DNA from: Herbaspirillum sp. GW103
GTDB lineage: Bacteria; Pseudomonadota; Gammaproteobacteria; Burkholderiales; Burkholderiaceae_D
DNA: 64,000 nt
NCBI RefSeq assembly: GCF_000261365.1
Contig: NZ_AJVC01000006.1
Span: forward strand, 830,899 to 894,898
Reading direction: 5' to 3'
The notes beneath the pieces are model-generated. The model saw only the letters and a list, made by a program, of their open reading frames with translations. It was not told where the DNA came from and made no database searches. A program made the translations under genes and the position numbers. The first letter of the stretch is position 1; each line of letters opens with the position of its first letter. Of the stretch, positions 38,938 through 47,901 are shown one piece after another.

Positions 38938-39777
38938 TTATTTCTTTATGGCCAGTCCCATAAAATAGGCCAGCACTCGCGCCGGCAGAGTCATTTTTTG
39001 AACAAGATTGCTAGCGCTCCACCAGAAACTTAGATTGGCCGGCACATAGCTTGGCGACCGTACCGAAAACAGTACTTCGCGAAGACTCTTGCCTTTGAAG
39101 CTATTTCCAAATTCGTTGGAGGAGTAAACCGGAGCCTGCATACTCACCAGCAGTTTCCATCCGGCTCTGTGAATACGCAGGGACAGCTCATAGTCAGCCA
39201 GATAGTGGGGTAGTCGTCGCGGACGCATTCCTCTGACCTCTGTAACGGCTCGCAAGGGGAACAATACGCCTCTGCCACTCAAGGCATCGACTTCCACGCT
39301 GTCACCTCGCTCCAGCTCCGCTATGGGCCGTATTGCCATGGCGTCCTGGACCTTGAAACGCCAGGGATTGATTACCGCGCCCACCGATAGCAGTTCGTGG
39401 GGACGTTCGACGTTACGCACCGTACTGCCCACTGCCGACTGAGGGTTGTTCCTTGCCGTATCAAGCAAGGTCTGGACAAAGTCTGGCTCGATATGCGTGT
39501 CGTTGTTGACGAATAATACCCAGTCCTCAGGCGCACTCCGATTCTGGATAGCCTTGATTCCAAGATCAATGGCCCCGCCCCACCAGAGGGAACCGTCGCC
39601 TTCCAGGCGTTCGACGTGAGGCTGGTTACGCAGAAATTCGGCGGTGCCGTCGGTGGAACCGTCGTCGATCACGACAATATGCAGGGGTTCATCTGTTCTC
39701 TGTGCCAGCAGACAACTCAACATGGCTTTCGTCATATCGAGGCGGTTGAATACTGGCATTAATACATGAATGGTCAT
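38938..39777 (-). CDS. family 2 glycosyltransferase
   Basis: 279 aa GT-A enzyme. IHVLMPVFNRLDMTKAMLSC and IDDGSTDGT form the nucleotide site; VLFVNNDTHIEPDF carries the DxD-equivalent; a basic/hydrophobic C-terminus near residues 255-279 may touch the membrane. Similar in type to rhamnosyltransferases acting on surface glycans. Its start overlaps the acyltransferase stop as ATGA. Confidence 0.86.
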   Translation of the reverse strand: MTIHVLMPVFNRLDMTKAMLSCLLAQRTDEPLHIVVIDDGSTDGTAEFLRNQPHVERLEGDGSLWWGGAIDLGIKAIQNRSAPEDWVLFVNNDTHIEPDFVQTLLDTARNNPQSAVGSTVRNVERPHELLSVGAVINPWRFKVQDAMAIRPIAELERGDSVEVDALSGRGVLFPLRAVTEVRGMRPRRLPHYLADYELSLRIHRAGWKLLVSMQAPVYSSNEFGNSFKGKSLREVLFSVRSPSYVPANLSFWWSASNLVQKMTLPARVLAYFMGLAIKK

Positions 39778-40358
39778 ACTTGATAGACACTTCCAATGAT
39801 GCGCGCTGGATTTCCACCCAAAATTGCGCCATCGGGATAGGTCCCGGCGGTCACCACTGCACCAGCAGCTACCACGCTGTCCTTCCCAATGACAACTCCC
39901 TTGAGCACGATGGCTCGAGTACCGACAAAGACGTTATCACCGATGACTACTGGCGCTGTACCGATCTTATCGAGTTCATCACTATGACGCCGGTTCTCCG
40001 GAGCCAGAGGATGAAAATCGGTGTCGACAATGAGTACGTTTGCACCGAGTAGGACTTGATTTCCGATTTCAATGCGTTTCGCGCAGACGATACATGCCCC
40101 GCTCATACCACCATCTGCCCCAATACTAAGATGCGCATCGGCTCGCGTTGTAGAGAGTTTGACAGGGTGATCCAGCGCTAACGCGGTAAAGCGTGAGTCA
40201 GAACAGATGACGGCATCAGCCCCAATGCTGATGACGCTACCAGGATGCCGGATGATCTGGGCTGCACCATAAAACGTTACTCGTGGCTGCAGGGTGGCTC
40301 CATTTCTGTGTGCCAGCCAGCGCCTGAGGGAAAAATAAAACCGGTTAAGTATGTTCAT
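39774..40358 (-). CDS. left-handed beta-helix acyltransferase (sugar O-/N-acetyltransferase)
   Basis: 194 aa. Hexapeptide-repeat pattern across most of the protein (IGADAVICSDS, IGADGGMSGACIV, IGNQVLLGANVLIV, IGDNVFVGTRAIVLKG, IGKDSVVAAGAVV), ending AILGGNPARIIG, which is the WbbJ/maltose O-acetyltransferase pattern. Uses acetyl-CoA to acylate a sugar. It could be the N-acetylase completing the dTDP-3-amino sugar, or an O-acetylase of the glycan; context does not decide. Confidence 0.85.
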   Translation of the reverse strand: MNILNRFYFSLRRWLAHRNGATLQPRVTFYGAAQIIRHPGSVISIGADAVICSDSRFTALALDHPVKLSTTRADAHLSIGADGGMSGACIVCAKRIEIGNQVLLGANVLIVDTDFHPLAPENRRHSDELDKIGTAPVVIGDNVFVGTRAIVLKGVVIGKDSVVAAGAVVTAGTYPDGAILGGNPARIIGSVYQV

Positions 40359-40372
40359 TCGGGTGAATAAAG

Positions 40373-41860
40373 TCAGAATGATCCTGGTTGTCTATCTGCG
40401 GTGCCAGATATGGTCGATTCCAGGATGGAAGAAATGGTTTGCGCTGCCGTTCCCGGAGAAAAGAACTTGCCTTTCACTGCTGGGATACGCTGCTTCATTT
40501 CATCCAGCAGATTTGGTGTACTGATCAATTTCGACAGGGCCTCTCTGGCTTCATCAATGCTGGATACTTCGAGTGCGGCGCCCTCCGCCGCAATTTCGGG
40601 TTGATAGCGCTTCATTGCACCGATACTGCAAATCAGGGATGGCACATCGAGTGCAAGAGCTTCCAGCAACACGGTAGAAAATACGCTGATCACGAGGGCC
40701 GATCTACTGATCAGATCCGACAGCGATTCATGTGCCGGATCCGAGAAGCGCACATTGTTCAGTTGGTTGAAGGTGCGTTTTCGTTCTGCCTGCAAGGGAT
40801 AACCTGGGTGTTCACGGACCACAAATTGTGCGCTGGGGAAAAGAGCCGCGATGTCTTCCGCGAGGGTCACAAATGCCTCAAATTCCGTATGCCCGAGTAA
40901 AGCACATGGCGCCTGCAGGAAGAAGCTGAAGAGATTTCCTGCATCCGAAGAGGCAGCGCTACGGGCCAGGATGTGGCTTCCGGTAATCCTGAATTGTTGA
41001 CCCGGATTGAAGGGACGCAACATGTCCGCAAATAACGGCCCCCACACCAACATTTCGGTAAAACGCATATTCCGAAATCCCGTATGGATGTAGGGCGACC
41101 AGCCCTGCTGAATGCAGTAGCAAGGCACCCCAAGCTTTCTGCAAACCTCTGCCATCAGCGCGTCTGCGGGAGCATTTCCCTCTACAACGACAACACACGC
41201 GGGCTGGAGGCGGTGAATTGCCTCGATCAGTCGATCCGCTTCATGCACCAATGGCTCGAACGGAGCGAGTTTCCGAGCTGCTGTCACAGATTGAAAAGTC
41301 GCACCCCGGTCCGGCCAATGAATGCTAGGTCTGCCCTGCTGCTGCAGTTGTTCTGCCAGGCATGCGTTACCGGTGGTCAAGAACGCATAGGAATGGTCAG
41401 TCAGTTCATTCGTTATGGCGCTCAGATACCGTACAAATTTTTGATTGCCGATATGAAACAAGATTTGATTGCGAGTGACCTCCTTGGCGCGTTCAACACG
41501 TCTCTGCAGGCGCTCGCGCACGAGGCCGTAAATCCTGCGGGCCACCACATGAAACATATGGGAGGGGCGGGTGCCACGCGGAATGGCTGGCGCGTCGACT
41601 AAGAACGGTGCAACCAGGTCGTCCAGCGTGTTCAGTTGCAATTGCGACCGAGAGCTTGGCCGGTTACGATAGCGCTCAAACAGGGCTACGGAGTTGATGC
41701 AGTGAATATAGAGAAGACGCTGTATGGCCGGTAAAAGGTCCAGTCCCCGATAATGAAATCCTTTCGGTGACTGGCTGAGAGCGGCGTTCGTATAGCGTTC
41801 AATGGCATCACACAGATCGCGCGTATAGTCAAATCCGTCATGCCCGAAGTCGATACTCAT
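40373..41860 (-). CDS. GT-B-like surface-polysaccharide glycosyltransferase, family not recognised
   Basis: 495 aa. The C-terminal half has patterns seen in capsule-type transferases: FVVREHPGYPLQAE and ISVFSTVLLEALALDVPSL. The middle has CVVVVEGNAPADALM and CYCIQQGWSPYIHTGF, like proteins that work beside NeuB/NeuA genes. The N-terminal 150 residues match nothing I know. ATG 41860 lies 17 bp after the neuB-fusion stop; longer starts would run into that gene. Likely transfers the CMP-activated sugar made by the adjacent genes (inference). Confidence 0.65.
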   Translation of the reverse strand: MSIDFGHDGFDYTRDLCDAIERYTNAALSQSPKGFHYRGLDLLPAIQRLLYIHCINSVALFERYRNRPSSRSQLQLNTLDDLVAPFLVDAPAIPRGTRPSHMFHVVARRIYGLVRERLQRRVERAKEVTRNQILFHIGNQKFVRYLSAITNELTDHSYAFLTTGNACLAEQLQQQGRPSIHWPDRGATFQSVTAARKLAPFEPLVHEADRLIEAIHRLQPACVVVVEGNAPADALMAEVCRKLGVPCYCIQQGWSPYIHTGFRNMRFTEMLVWGPLFADMLRPFNPGQQFRITGSHILARSAASSDAGNLFSFFLQAPCALLGHTEFEAFVTLAEDIAALFPSAQFVVREHPGYPLQAERKRTFNQLNNVRFSDPAHESLSDLISRSALVISVFSTVLLEALALDVPSLICSIGAMKRYQPEIAAEGAALEVSSIDEAREALSKLISTPNLLDEMKQRIPAVKGKFFSPGTAAQTISSILESTISGTADRQPGSF

Positions 41861-41876
41861 CTTGGCTGCCTGGGAG

Positions 41877-43760
41877 TCACAGCCCGTGAGAGTGACCGTA
41901 TTTCTCAAGGCAACAGAGCGCATGGTGAGTTCCGGCACCGTGGTTGACATGACCACTCCAGATCTCGGGTACCCAGCTGAATTGTAATTTTTCAAGATGC
42001 CGGAAGAGTGCGTCGAAGTCCAATTCTCCTTCGCCGATCTGTACACCTTCCCCATCAATGCCGTGTGCATCCGATATGTGGACATGACGAATATAGGGCA
42101 TCACGATCTTGGCATAGTCCACCAGGCTGATACCCGCGTACTTGCAGTAAAGCTGTGCATGGCAAATGTCAAAGGTCATGCCTAGCGATAGCGATTTGCA
42201 GTACGCAGCCATATCCTCGGGGCGCATGTAGCCGTATTGATGCCATTGGCCGCCAAGATACCAGGGACGAGGCGGGAGATTTTCCGGGAGCAATTCGACT
42301 CCGGAAAGATCGAGATCGCGCAGGATCTTTTCCGACTTGGCTGTGAGCGCACCGCAATCGTAATTGCCGTCCAGCAGGCTCATACCACCCACATGCAAGA
42401 CCACCTTAGGTTTGGCTGTCTGGCGGAAACCGGGGGCGAGTTCTCGTGTACGGACAAGCGTTCGCTCCAGAATATCGACGGATTTGCGAATGACGTCAGG
42501 GTTGTCCGAGCACAAGTCGAAGAGGTCCCGGCCGATAATTTCGGGGGCGTGAATGATAAGTTCGGAATGCTCACTATGGGCTTTTACTTCGTCGATGACA
42601 TCACGATCGGAGCAGTGGAACTCAATGACCGGTGTCTTGAGCTGCTTATAAATTTCAAAGTCATGGAAGCGACACTTGACACCCCAGTCTTTGGAGAAGG
42701 TGAAGCTCGGCCAGTCACTCACCATTATTGATTCACGAAAATCGTGTTCGGTAATATAGTCGCTGGCTTTCTTCTCCCTCGTCAGAGTCTTGCCCAGATA
42801 TTCAGAAAGCCGATCAGGTGTGATGCCTTTGCCCGGGCTCATGAATTTGAGATCTTCAAGCTTGAGGGTTTCGCCAACGGCAAGGTCTCGTTTGGCAACC
42901 AGCGACTTGGCGAATACTTCGCGATTCAGGTGTTCCGCTTGCGTGATGACCTTTTGGTTATTTCCCAGCATTGTGCGGGTCAGATGCAGCTGTCGCACGA
43001 GTTCTGAGAACTGAGCTGGCGTCAACGAGGCCTTATGGTCCGGTCCCAGCTGATGGATGTCGCGGGTGATGTGCTTCTCAATGATGGTGGCGCCCAGCGC
43101 GTGGGCTAGCAGAGATGCCTGTACGCCAAGCTCGTGACCGGAATATCCGACCATTGGCGCCATCTTTGAGAGCGAATTGATATAGCGAAGATTGAGGGAC
43201 TCTGGCGGTGCAGGATAAGTGGACTGACACAGCAACATCGCATATCGATTGTTGAAATTCTCCCTGATGAAGTCGGCAGATTTGCGAATCGTCGCATCGT
43301 CCCACATCCCTGTGCTGAATATGGCGGGGCAATGCAGCTTGCCAAGCGTGTGGGAAATTAGTGGCCAGTTCGTCAAATCGGCGGATGCGAATTTGACTGC
43401 ATCCAATTCAAGCGTCGCCACGAAGTCTGCGGACACCTGGTCAAAGGGGGTGACAATGAATTCGACGTCCAATCGTCTGGCTTCCTCTCTGAGCGCAGCG
43501 AAGTCCTCCTCGCTCAGTTCAAGTACTTGCAATTGTGGGATCAGATACTGGAACGACCACTCGGCACTGTTCGGATCATCCAGCAAGGATTGGACATAAA
43601 TTTCGGATAGGGCGCGTTTCTGGAATTTGACGGCATCGGCGCCTGCTTCGGCTGCCTGTCGCATTAGATAGATTGCTTCATCCAATGAACCATTGTGATT
43701 AATACCTATTTCGGCAATAACGTACAGGCCGTCGCTACCAAGTGATGCGATGCGGGACAT
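41877..43760 (-). CDS. NeuB-family synthase fused to SAF and sugar-isomerase-like TIM barrel
   Basis: 627 aa. Residues 1 to about 265 are a NeuB (sialic acid synthase) barrel: YVIAEIGINHNGS, GADAVKFQKR, metal-ligand H209 in YSGHELG and H230 in IIEKHITRD. About 283-343 is a SAF/antifreeze-like domain (SLVAKRDLAVGETL, KGITPDRLSEYLG). About 350-627 is a second TIM barrel of the AP-endonuclease-2/xylose-isomerase type with a plausible ligand set (E493, D531, H534, H561, E599). The usual NeuB is about 345 aa. It would condense PEP with a sugar; the extra domain may make or epimerise that sugar. Confidence 0.85.
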   Translation of the reverse strand: MSRIASLGSDGLYVIAEIGINHNGSLDEAIYLMRQAAEAGADAVKFQKRALSEIYVQSLLDDPNSAEWSFQYLIPQLQVLELSEEDFAALREEARRLDVEFIVTPFDQVSADFVATLELDAVKFASADLTNWPLISHTLGKLHCPAIFSTGMWDDATIRKSADFIRENFNNRYAMLLCQSTYPAPPESLNLRYINSLSKMAPMVGYSGHELGVQASLLAHALGATIIEKHITRDIHQLGPDHKASLTPAQFSELVRQLHLTRTMLGNNQKVITQAEHLNREVFAKSLVAKRDLAVGETLKLEDLKFMSPGKGITPDRLSEYLGKTLTREKKASDYITEHDFRESIMVSDWPSFTFSKDWGVKCRFHDFEIYKQLKTPVIEFHCSDRDVIDEVKAHSEHSELIIHAPEIIGRDLFDLCSDNPDVIRKSVDILERTLVRTRELAPGFRQTAKPKVVLHVGGMSLLDGNYDCGALTAKSEKILRDLDLSGVELLPENLPPRPWYLGGQWHQYGYMRPEDMAAYCKSLSLGMTFDICHAQLYCKYAGISLVDYAKIVMPYIRHVHISDAHGIDGEGVQIGEGELDFDALFRHLEKLQFSWVPEIWSGHVNHGAGTHHALCCLEKYGHSHGL

Positions 43761-43794
43761 GAATAAACCTCGTTGATCTTTTAGAAGGCCAGGC

Positions 43795-44781
43795 TCAAGC
43801 CTGGGAATTGTAGTGTGCGATCATGCTTGCAAGCAGATCTCGCATGCTGGTCTTGGGTGACCAGCCCAACGCCTGAAGGCGTGCCGGGTTGCCGCAAATG
43901 ATGGATTGTACTTTGTCGTTTTCGCGCAGCAAGTGCTCACTGACCTTTACCTCTACACGTGCGCCTACCAGCTTGCCGCCTAGGTCGATAAGTTCACTGA
44001 TGCGATGGGCCTGGCCCGAGCATACGTTATAGACTTGGCCAGCTTGTCCATGCAGTAGCAATGTCTGGTAGGCTCTACAGAGATCATCTATGGCCAAGAA
44101 GTCGCGACTGACAGTGGTATTGCCTGCCACGATTGAGAATTCTTTGCGTCCTTGTCGAGCTCCTTCGACGATCTGCCTGCAGATGGAAGGCAGCACGAAT
44201 CTGCTATCTTGCCGTGTACCGGTTACGTTGAACTGACGAACGTGTACAACGGGAACGCCATGGTGGCGATGATAGTACAGACCTAGCTCATGCAAGGTCA
44301 ATTTCAGGTGTCCGTAATGATCCTGAGGATTGGTTGGGAACGACTCATCTACCGGATGTTCAGGGAACTGACCGTATTCTGAGGCCGAACCGATTATCAG
44401 GACATGACCAGCTAACCTTACTGGCAAGCGTGAAATCGCATCCATGACCATCAGTGGACCATCCAGATGCTGTCGCATTGCTTCGCCGAGATCGCGATTG
44501 ATTTCGGGAACAAATGAAGACCCGAGGGCAATGATGATGTCAGTCGGCGCAACCGCGGTGACCAGACTGGAGAGGGTGGTAACGTCCGAGGGCAGCTGAT
44601 GTAGCCTAATTCCTTCTGGAACTGCTGGACGGTGGTTTCGGTAAATCATTTGCACCTGCCAGCCCCACTTCGCATGGGCGGCATTTGCAAGGTGTGTGGC
44701 AATGAAGCCGCTGCCGACGATTAACAGTCTGCGCTCCTTGAGACTGCACAGGCTCTCCGGTGATCTGGTCTCAACAGTCAT
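43795..44781 (-). CDS. NAD-dependent epimerase/dehydratase (extended SDR)
   Basis: 328 aa. Dinucleotide motif VGSGFIATHL, catalytic Ser of IGSASEYGQFP and YxxxK in DHYGHLKLTL. VHVRQFNVTGTRQDSRFVL follows the active site as in sugar-nucleotide epimerases. It lies between the NeuA-like and NeuB-fusion genes and overlaps the former by ATGA, so it probably helps make or modify the nonulosonate-type sugar. Exact substrate unknown. Confidence 0.85.
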   Translation of the reverse strand: MTVETRSPESLCSLKERRLLIVGSGFIATHLANAAHAKWGWQVQMIYRNHRPAVPEGIRLHQLPSDVTTLSSLVTAVAPTDIIIALGSSFVPEINRDLGEAMRQHLDGPLMVMDAISRLPVRLAGHVLIIGSASEYGQFPEHPVDESFPTNPQDHYGHLKLTLHELGLYYHRHHGVPVVHVRQFNVTGTRQDSRFVLPSICRQIVEGARQGRKEFSIVAGNTTVSRDFLAIDDLCRAYQTLLLHGQAGQVYNVCSGQAHRISELIDLGGKLVGARVEVKVSEHLLRENDKVQSIICGNPARLQALGWSPKTSMRDLLASMIAHYNSQA

Positions 44782-45482
44782 TTCAAGCCTCGGCGCCCCG
44801 CCAAAAGTGCCTCGGCGATCTGCATGTCAACGAGTGAATCGATGTCCAGGGCAGCATCCTCGTCCATCTTGTACAGTGCAATTTTGCCGGACAAACGATT
44901 GCCGCTCGCGAGCAACTGCTCAGGACGAAATACGTAGATCGATCCGTTTTCGGCAAACTGTGGCGCCATATCCTGGCGACGCGGTCGTTGGCGGTAGTCG
45001 TAGTTCAACGAACGCGCCTCGCCATTGTGTTCCTCCCACAGAAAGCGATGGCTCGGTGAGACCGACAGTAACGAATCTGCCCCCTTCTCTCGCAATGTCC
45101 GGATCGCACGATCTATATCGTGGGGGTGCCGAAGTGGTGACGTGCACTGTAGAAAAACCACAAGTTCCGGCGAAATATCGTGATCATTAGCCAATTGCTT
45201 GATAGCGTGCACCAGCGCAGACTCAGAGGAAGCCGTGTCGTTGCTCAGATCGACCGGTCGATGGATTACCTGTGCACCAGCCATGCGGCTGATTTCTGCA
45301 ATACGTTCGTCATCCGTTGATACCACCACTAAAGACACCAGCTCAGAATGTAATGCCTGCTCAATCGTATGGGTGATCAATGGCTTGCCGGCAAGCATAT
45401 GAATATTCTTTTTGGGGATGCCCTTTGATCCGCCACGCGCAGGAATGATGGCAACGATTCGATGATCCTGGATATCAGTCAT
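44778..45482 (-). CDS. CMP-nonulosonate (acylneuraminate) cytidylyltransferase, NeuA-like
   Basis: 234 aa. N-terminal nucleotide motif IIPARGGSKGIPKKNI, LITHTIEQAL, and QCTSPLRHPHDID are diagnostic of CMP-sialic acid synthetase family members (NeuA, PseF, LegF). Activates the product of the NeuB-type synthase with CTP. Whether the sugar is a sialic, legionaminic, pseudaminic or other ulosonic acid cannot be told: no NeuC, PseB/C or LegB/C is in the window. Confidence 0.9.
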   Translation of the reverse strand: MTDIQDHRIVAIIPARGGSKGIPKKNIHMLAGKPLITHTIEQALHSELVSLVVVSTDDERIAEISRMAGAQVIHRPVDLSNDTASSESALVHAIKQLANDHDISPELVVFLQCTSPLRHPHDIDRAIRTLREKGADSLLSVSPSHRFLWEEHNGEARSLNYDYRQRPRRQDMAPQFAENGSIYVFRPEQLLASGNRLSGKIALYKMDEDAALDIDSLVDMQIAEALLAGRRGLK

Positions 45483-45489
45483 GAGAAGT

Positions 45490-47004
45490 TCAGTTATTTA
45501 ACAATGATCCACGCAGGCGGGCGAATACACTACCTACCAGCCCTGCCGATCGGACGGGTGTGGTGACCGGGCAGTCGTATATACGGGCAATATGATTCTG
45601 AAGTGCCGAGATATCTCTTGCAGAGACGATCCGAGAAATGTCTTCGTCCAAGCCTCCGGCTCGGCCCGCCAGGGTCTCCACAAACTTTGCGTCCGACATT
45701 TTGTTTTGCTGACAAGCCAGCATGACACGTGCGCGTGTCGCGGCAAAATCTTGCAGGCCTTGCTCCAGACTGCCTTCGAGGAGTTTACAGGCCAGTTCGA
45801 AGCAACCTTGCGCGAACCAGTAGTTGCCGCCCAGGAAGAGTGTCAGTGCGCATGGGCTTTCTTGCAGTAGCCTCGCCAGGGCGGTCTGTCTCACTTTTTC
45901 ATCCGGAGCGTAGAAAAAATCACGGATCCTGGTCAATAGAATCAACGCGGCTTGCTCGCGTTCGACCAATGCCCTTCTGGACAGCGGAGCAAGATCACCA
46001 TCCAGACCAAGCTGCACCATCTCACCCAGAGCGTCAACTGCGCTAGAGATGAGCTGATGGGCGTCCGTGTCCGTATTGGTGCGGCGAAATACCGACTCAT
46101 AAGGAATGGTGTTGAAATATCCGGCCGGTACCTTGCGGAAGGGCATGAGATGGCAGATTTCAAGGTCCTTCCTTAGGTAATCGGACGGACGCAGTATGCC
46201 TGCCTTGTCGTGTGCATTGAATGAGATGAGCAGTCCATCGGGTGCCAAGGTTCGTCCAGCCCAGGCAAAATAGGTGTCCACGGTTTCGCGGTCCATCTCC
46301 TGGAAGCTCATCGTGTTGATGATGACATCAAACGGGCCGTCCAGATAATCAATTGCAGGAGGAAGCGCGAAGTTCAGCTTTCCTTGTGCTCCAGATGCAG
46401 AGTCGCATTCTATGAAAGTCGACTGTCGCCCAGGCATCGTTGTAGTCAGATAAGTGCTGGAAAGACAGAGGTTTTCTGGCAGGTCGACTATGGTATAGCT
46501 GTCGACTTCGCATACCTGATGCAACTGACTTGCACAGGCGCCCCAGCCTGCGCCGATTTCACAGATGCGAAGAGGGCGGTCGCTTAAACCGTGCTGACGC
46601 AGCAGTTCGGTAACTCGCCATGAGGTACCTGCGTTGAGAAGGTAGCTGGTGCTAAGCTGATTTTCGCCAAGGGTATAGACAAGCGGTGACCCAACGATAG
46701 GTTCTCGCAGTGCTTGCAGGTGTGCAGCGGGCGTGAACAGGCCAATGCTGCGCAAGGTCATGGCGAACTCCTGTTGCTTGCGCTCTGGTGAGCCAGGCAC
46801 GGTATCGCCGATGCCATAGACGTAATCGCCACGACGGAACACCAAGAAGTCACGCACATCCGGGAAATTTGTGCGGTCTGCAAAGTGTTCAGACCAGAAG
46901 GCAGATACCTTGGCAGCGGGGTGATCCTTGCAGGCAGCTATATTGCGGGCAATATAGCTGTGGAATTTGTCGAGTGCGTCGCTGATTTCGTTGCTGTAGA
47001 TCAT
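45490..47004 (-). CDS. putative sugar O-methyltransferase with C-terminal helical extension
   Basis: 504 aa. SAM-binding core begins near residue 145 (RICEIGAGWGACASQLHQV), with acidic VDLPENL and the strand FDVIINTMSFQEMD. This resembles the putative sugar O-methyltransferases found beside neuA/neuB genes. The last ~190 residues are helical and unassigned. The ATG overlaps the PhyH gene stop (ATGA), so the two are translated together. It likely methylates a glycan hydroxyl, perhaps on the nonulosonate. Confidence 0.78.
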   Translation of the reverse strand: MIYSNEISDALDKFHSYIARNIAACKDHPAAKVSAFWSEHFADRTNFPDVRDFLVFRRGDYVYGIGDTVPGSPERKQQEFAMTLRSIGLFTPAAHLQALREPIVGSPLVYTLGENQLSTSYLLNAGTSWRVTELLRQHGLSDRPLRICEIGAGWGACASQLHQVCEVDSYTIVDLPENLCLSSTYLTTTMPGRQSTFIECDSASGAQGKLNFALPPAIDYLDGPFDVIINTMSFQEMDRETVDTYFAWAGRTLAPDGLLISFNAHDKAGILRPSDYLRKDLEICHLMPFRKVPAGYFNTIPYESVFRRTNTDTDAHQLISSAVDALGEMVQLGLDGDLAPLSRRALVEREQAALILLTRIRDFFYAPDEKVRQTALARLLQESPCALTLFLGGNYWFAQGCFELACKLLEGSLEQGLQDFAATRARVMLACQQNKMSDAKFVETLAGRAGGLDEDISRIVSARDISALQNHIARIYDCPVTTPVRSAGLVGSVFARLRGSLLNN

Positions 47005-47846
47005 GCTTTGGGTAGTACGTCGAATTTTTCGTACATACTGTGATCGACCGCGTCGATCGGGAAGTAGTAGTTGGTTAAAGCATAGCGGGTGCCAGTTTGA
47101 ATGGGCATGCCGCGGTGCAGAGTACTTGTGTCCACCAGGATCAATGTGCCAGCCTTTGCCGTGAAGGTGCGCAATCTTTGGGGATCCTGCCTTACCAGTC
47201 GGGCGATCTGCTGCTCTTCGACGCGGTATTGCATGTATGCAAGATTTGCGCGCTTCATGTCCTTGATAATCTGACCTGGCTGTTGAGAATGCTCTAGCAA
47301 TTGGAACGGACCATTCTCAAGGCCTACGTCGGAGAGGTACATGATTGCCTTAAATTGCCGGAAGAACGCATCTCTATGCCATCCCTCCCCAGAACCGAGA
47401 TTGCCTGACGATGCAGGCATGCGGGCCGCCAAAGTAAAGGCATTGATGGTGTCCGAGCGATTGAATTCTGTTGCGATGGATCCCAGTCGAGGATCGCTGC
47501 CAAAGCTGTCGATGAGCGCTGAGGCGTTATTGGCGCCATAAATACGCTGGTCGGCTTTAGCATTCTTGTTGACATACACCGGATACTCGACAATAAGACG
47601 ATCTATTTCTAGCCGGGCTTGATCGCATTTTTCCGATGTCCAGAAGTCAGGGATTATTACAATTCCCACTTTCTCCAATTTTTCAACTATCGAGATATCG
47701 TCGTTTTTGATACTTCTCTCATGTAGCTTCTTGTTTAGCTCAGCCCTGTTGGCTCGATAGTCGAGACGAGTCGCGCAACGAGCGATAAGCCCGGTTTTTC
47801 TAACGTTTGCGAGTTTTCTGAAAGATGATGTCAGGCGGTCGAGCAT
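47001..47846 (-). CDS. phytanoyl-CoA dioxygenase (PhyH) family 2OG/Fe(II) hydroxylase
   Basis: 281 aa. Iron ligands H157-R-D159 in GEGWHRDAFF and distal H244 followed by R245 (STLHRGMPIQ), with the tail TRYALTNYYFPID. All key residues are intact. PhyH-family enzymes hydroxylate small or lipid-linked substrates. It sits in the glycan cluster and is coupled to the sugar O-methyltransferase, so hydroxylation of a sugar or sugar substituent followed by methylation is a reasonable guess, not shown. Confidence 0.83.
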   Translation of the reverse strand: MLDRLTSSFRKLANVRKTGLIARCATRLDYRANRAELNKKLHERSIKNDDISIVEKLEKVGIVIIPDFWTSEKCDQARLEIDRLIVEYPVYVNKNAKADQRIYGANNASALIDSFGSDPRLGSIATEFNRSDTINAFTLAARMPASSGNLGSGEGWHRDAFFRQFKAIMYLSDVGLENGPFQLLEHSQQPGQIIKDMKRANLAYMQYRVEEQQIARLVRQDPQRLRTFTAKAGTLILVDTSTLHRGMPIQTGTRYALTNYYFPIDAVDHSMYEKFDVLPKA

Positions 47847-47901
47847 GATCTATATTTGGTAAAAAAGTTTTAGAGGTCAGGCCGCCGCAATCAATAGGAT
47901 A

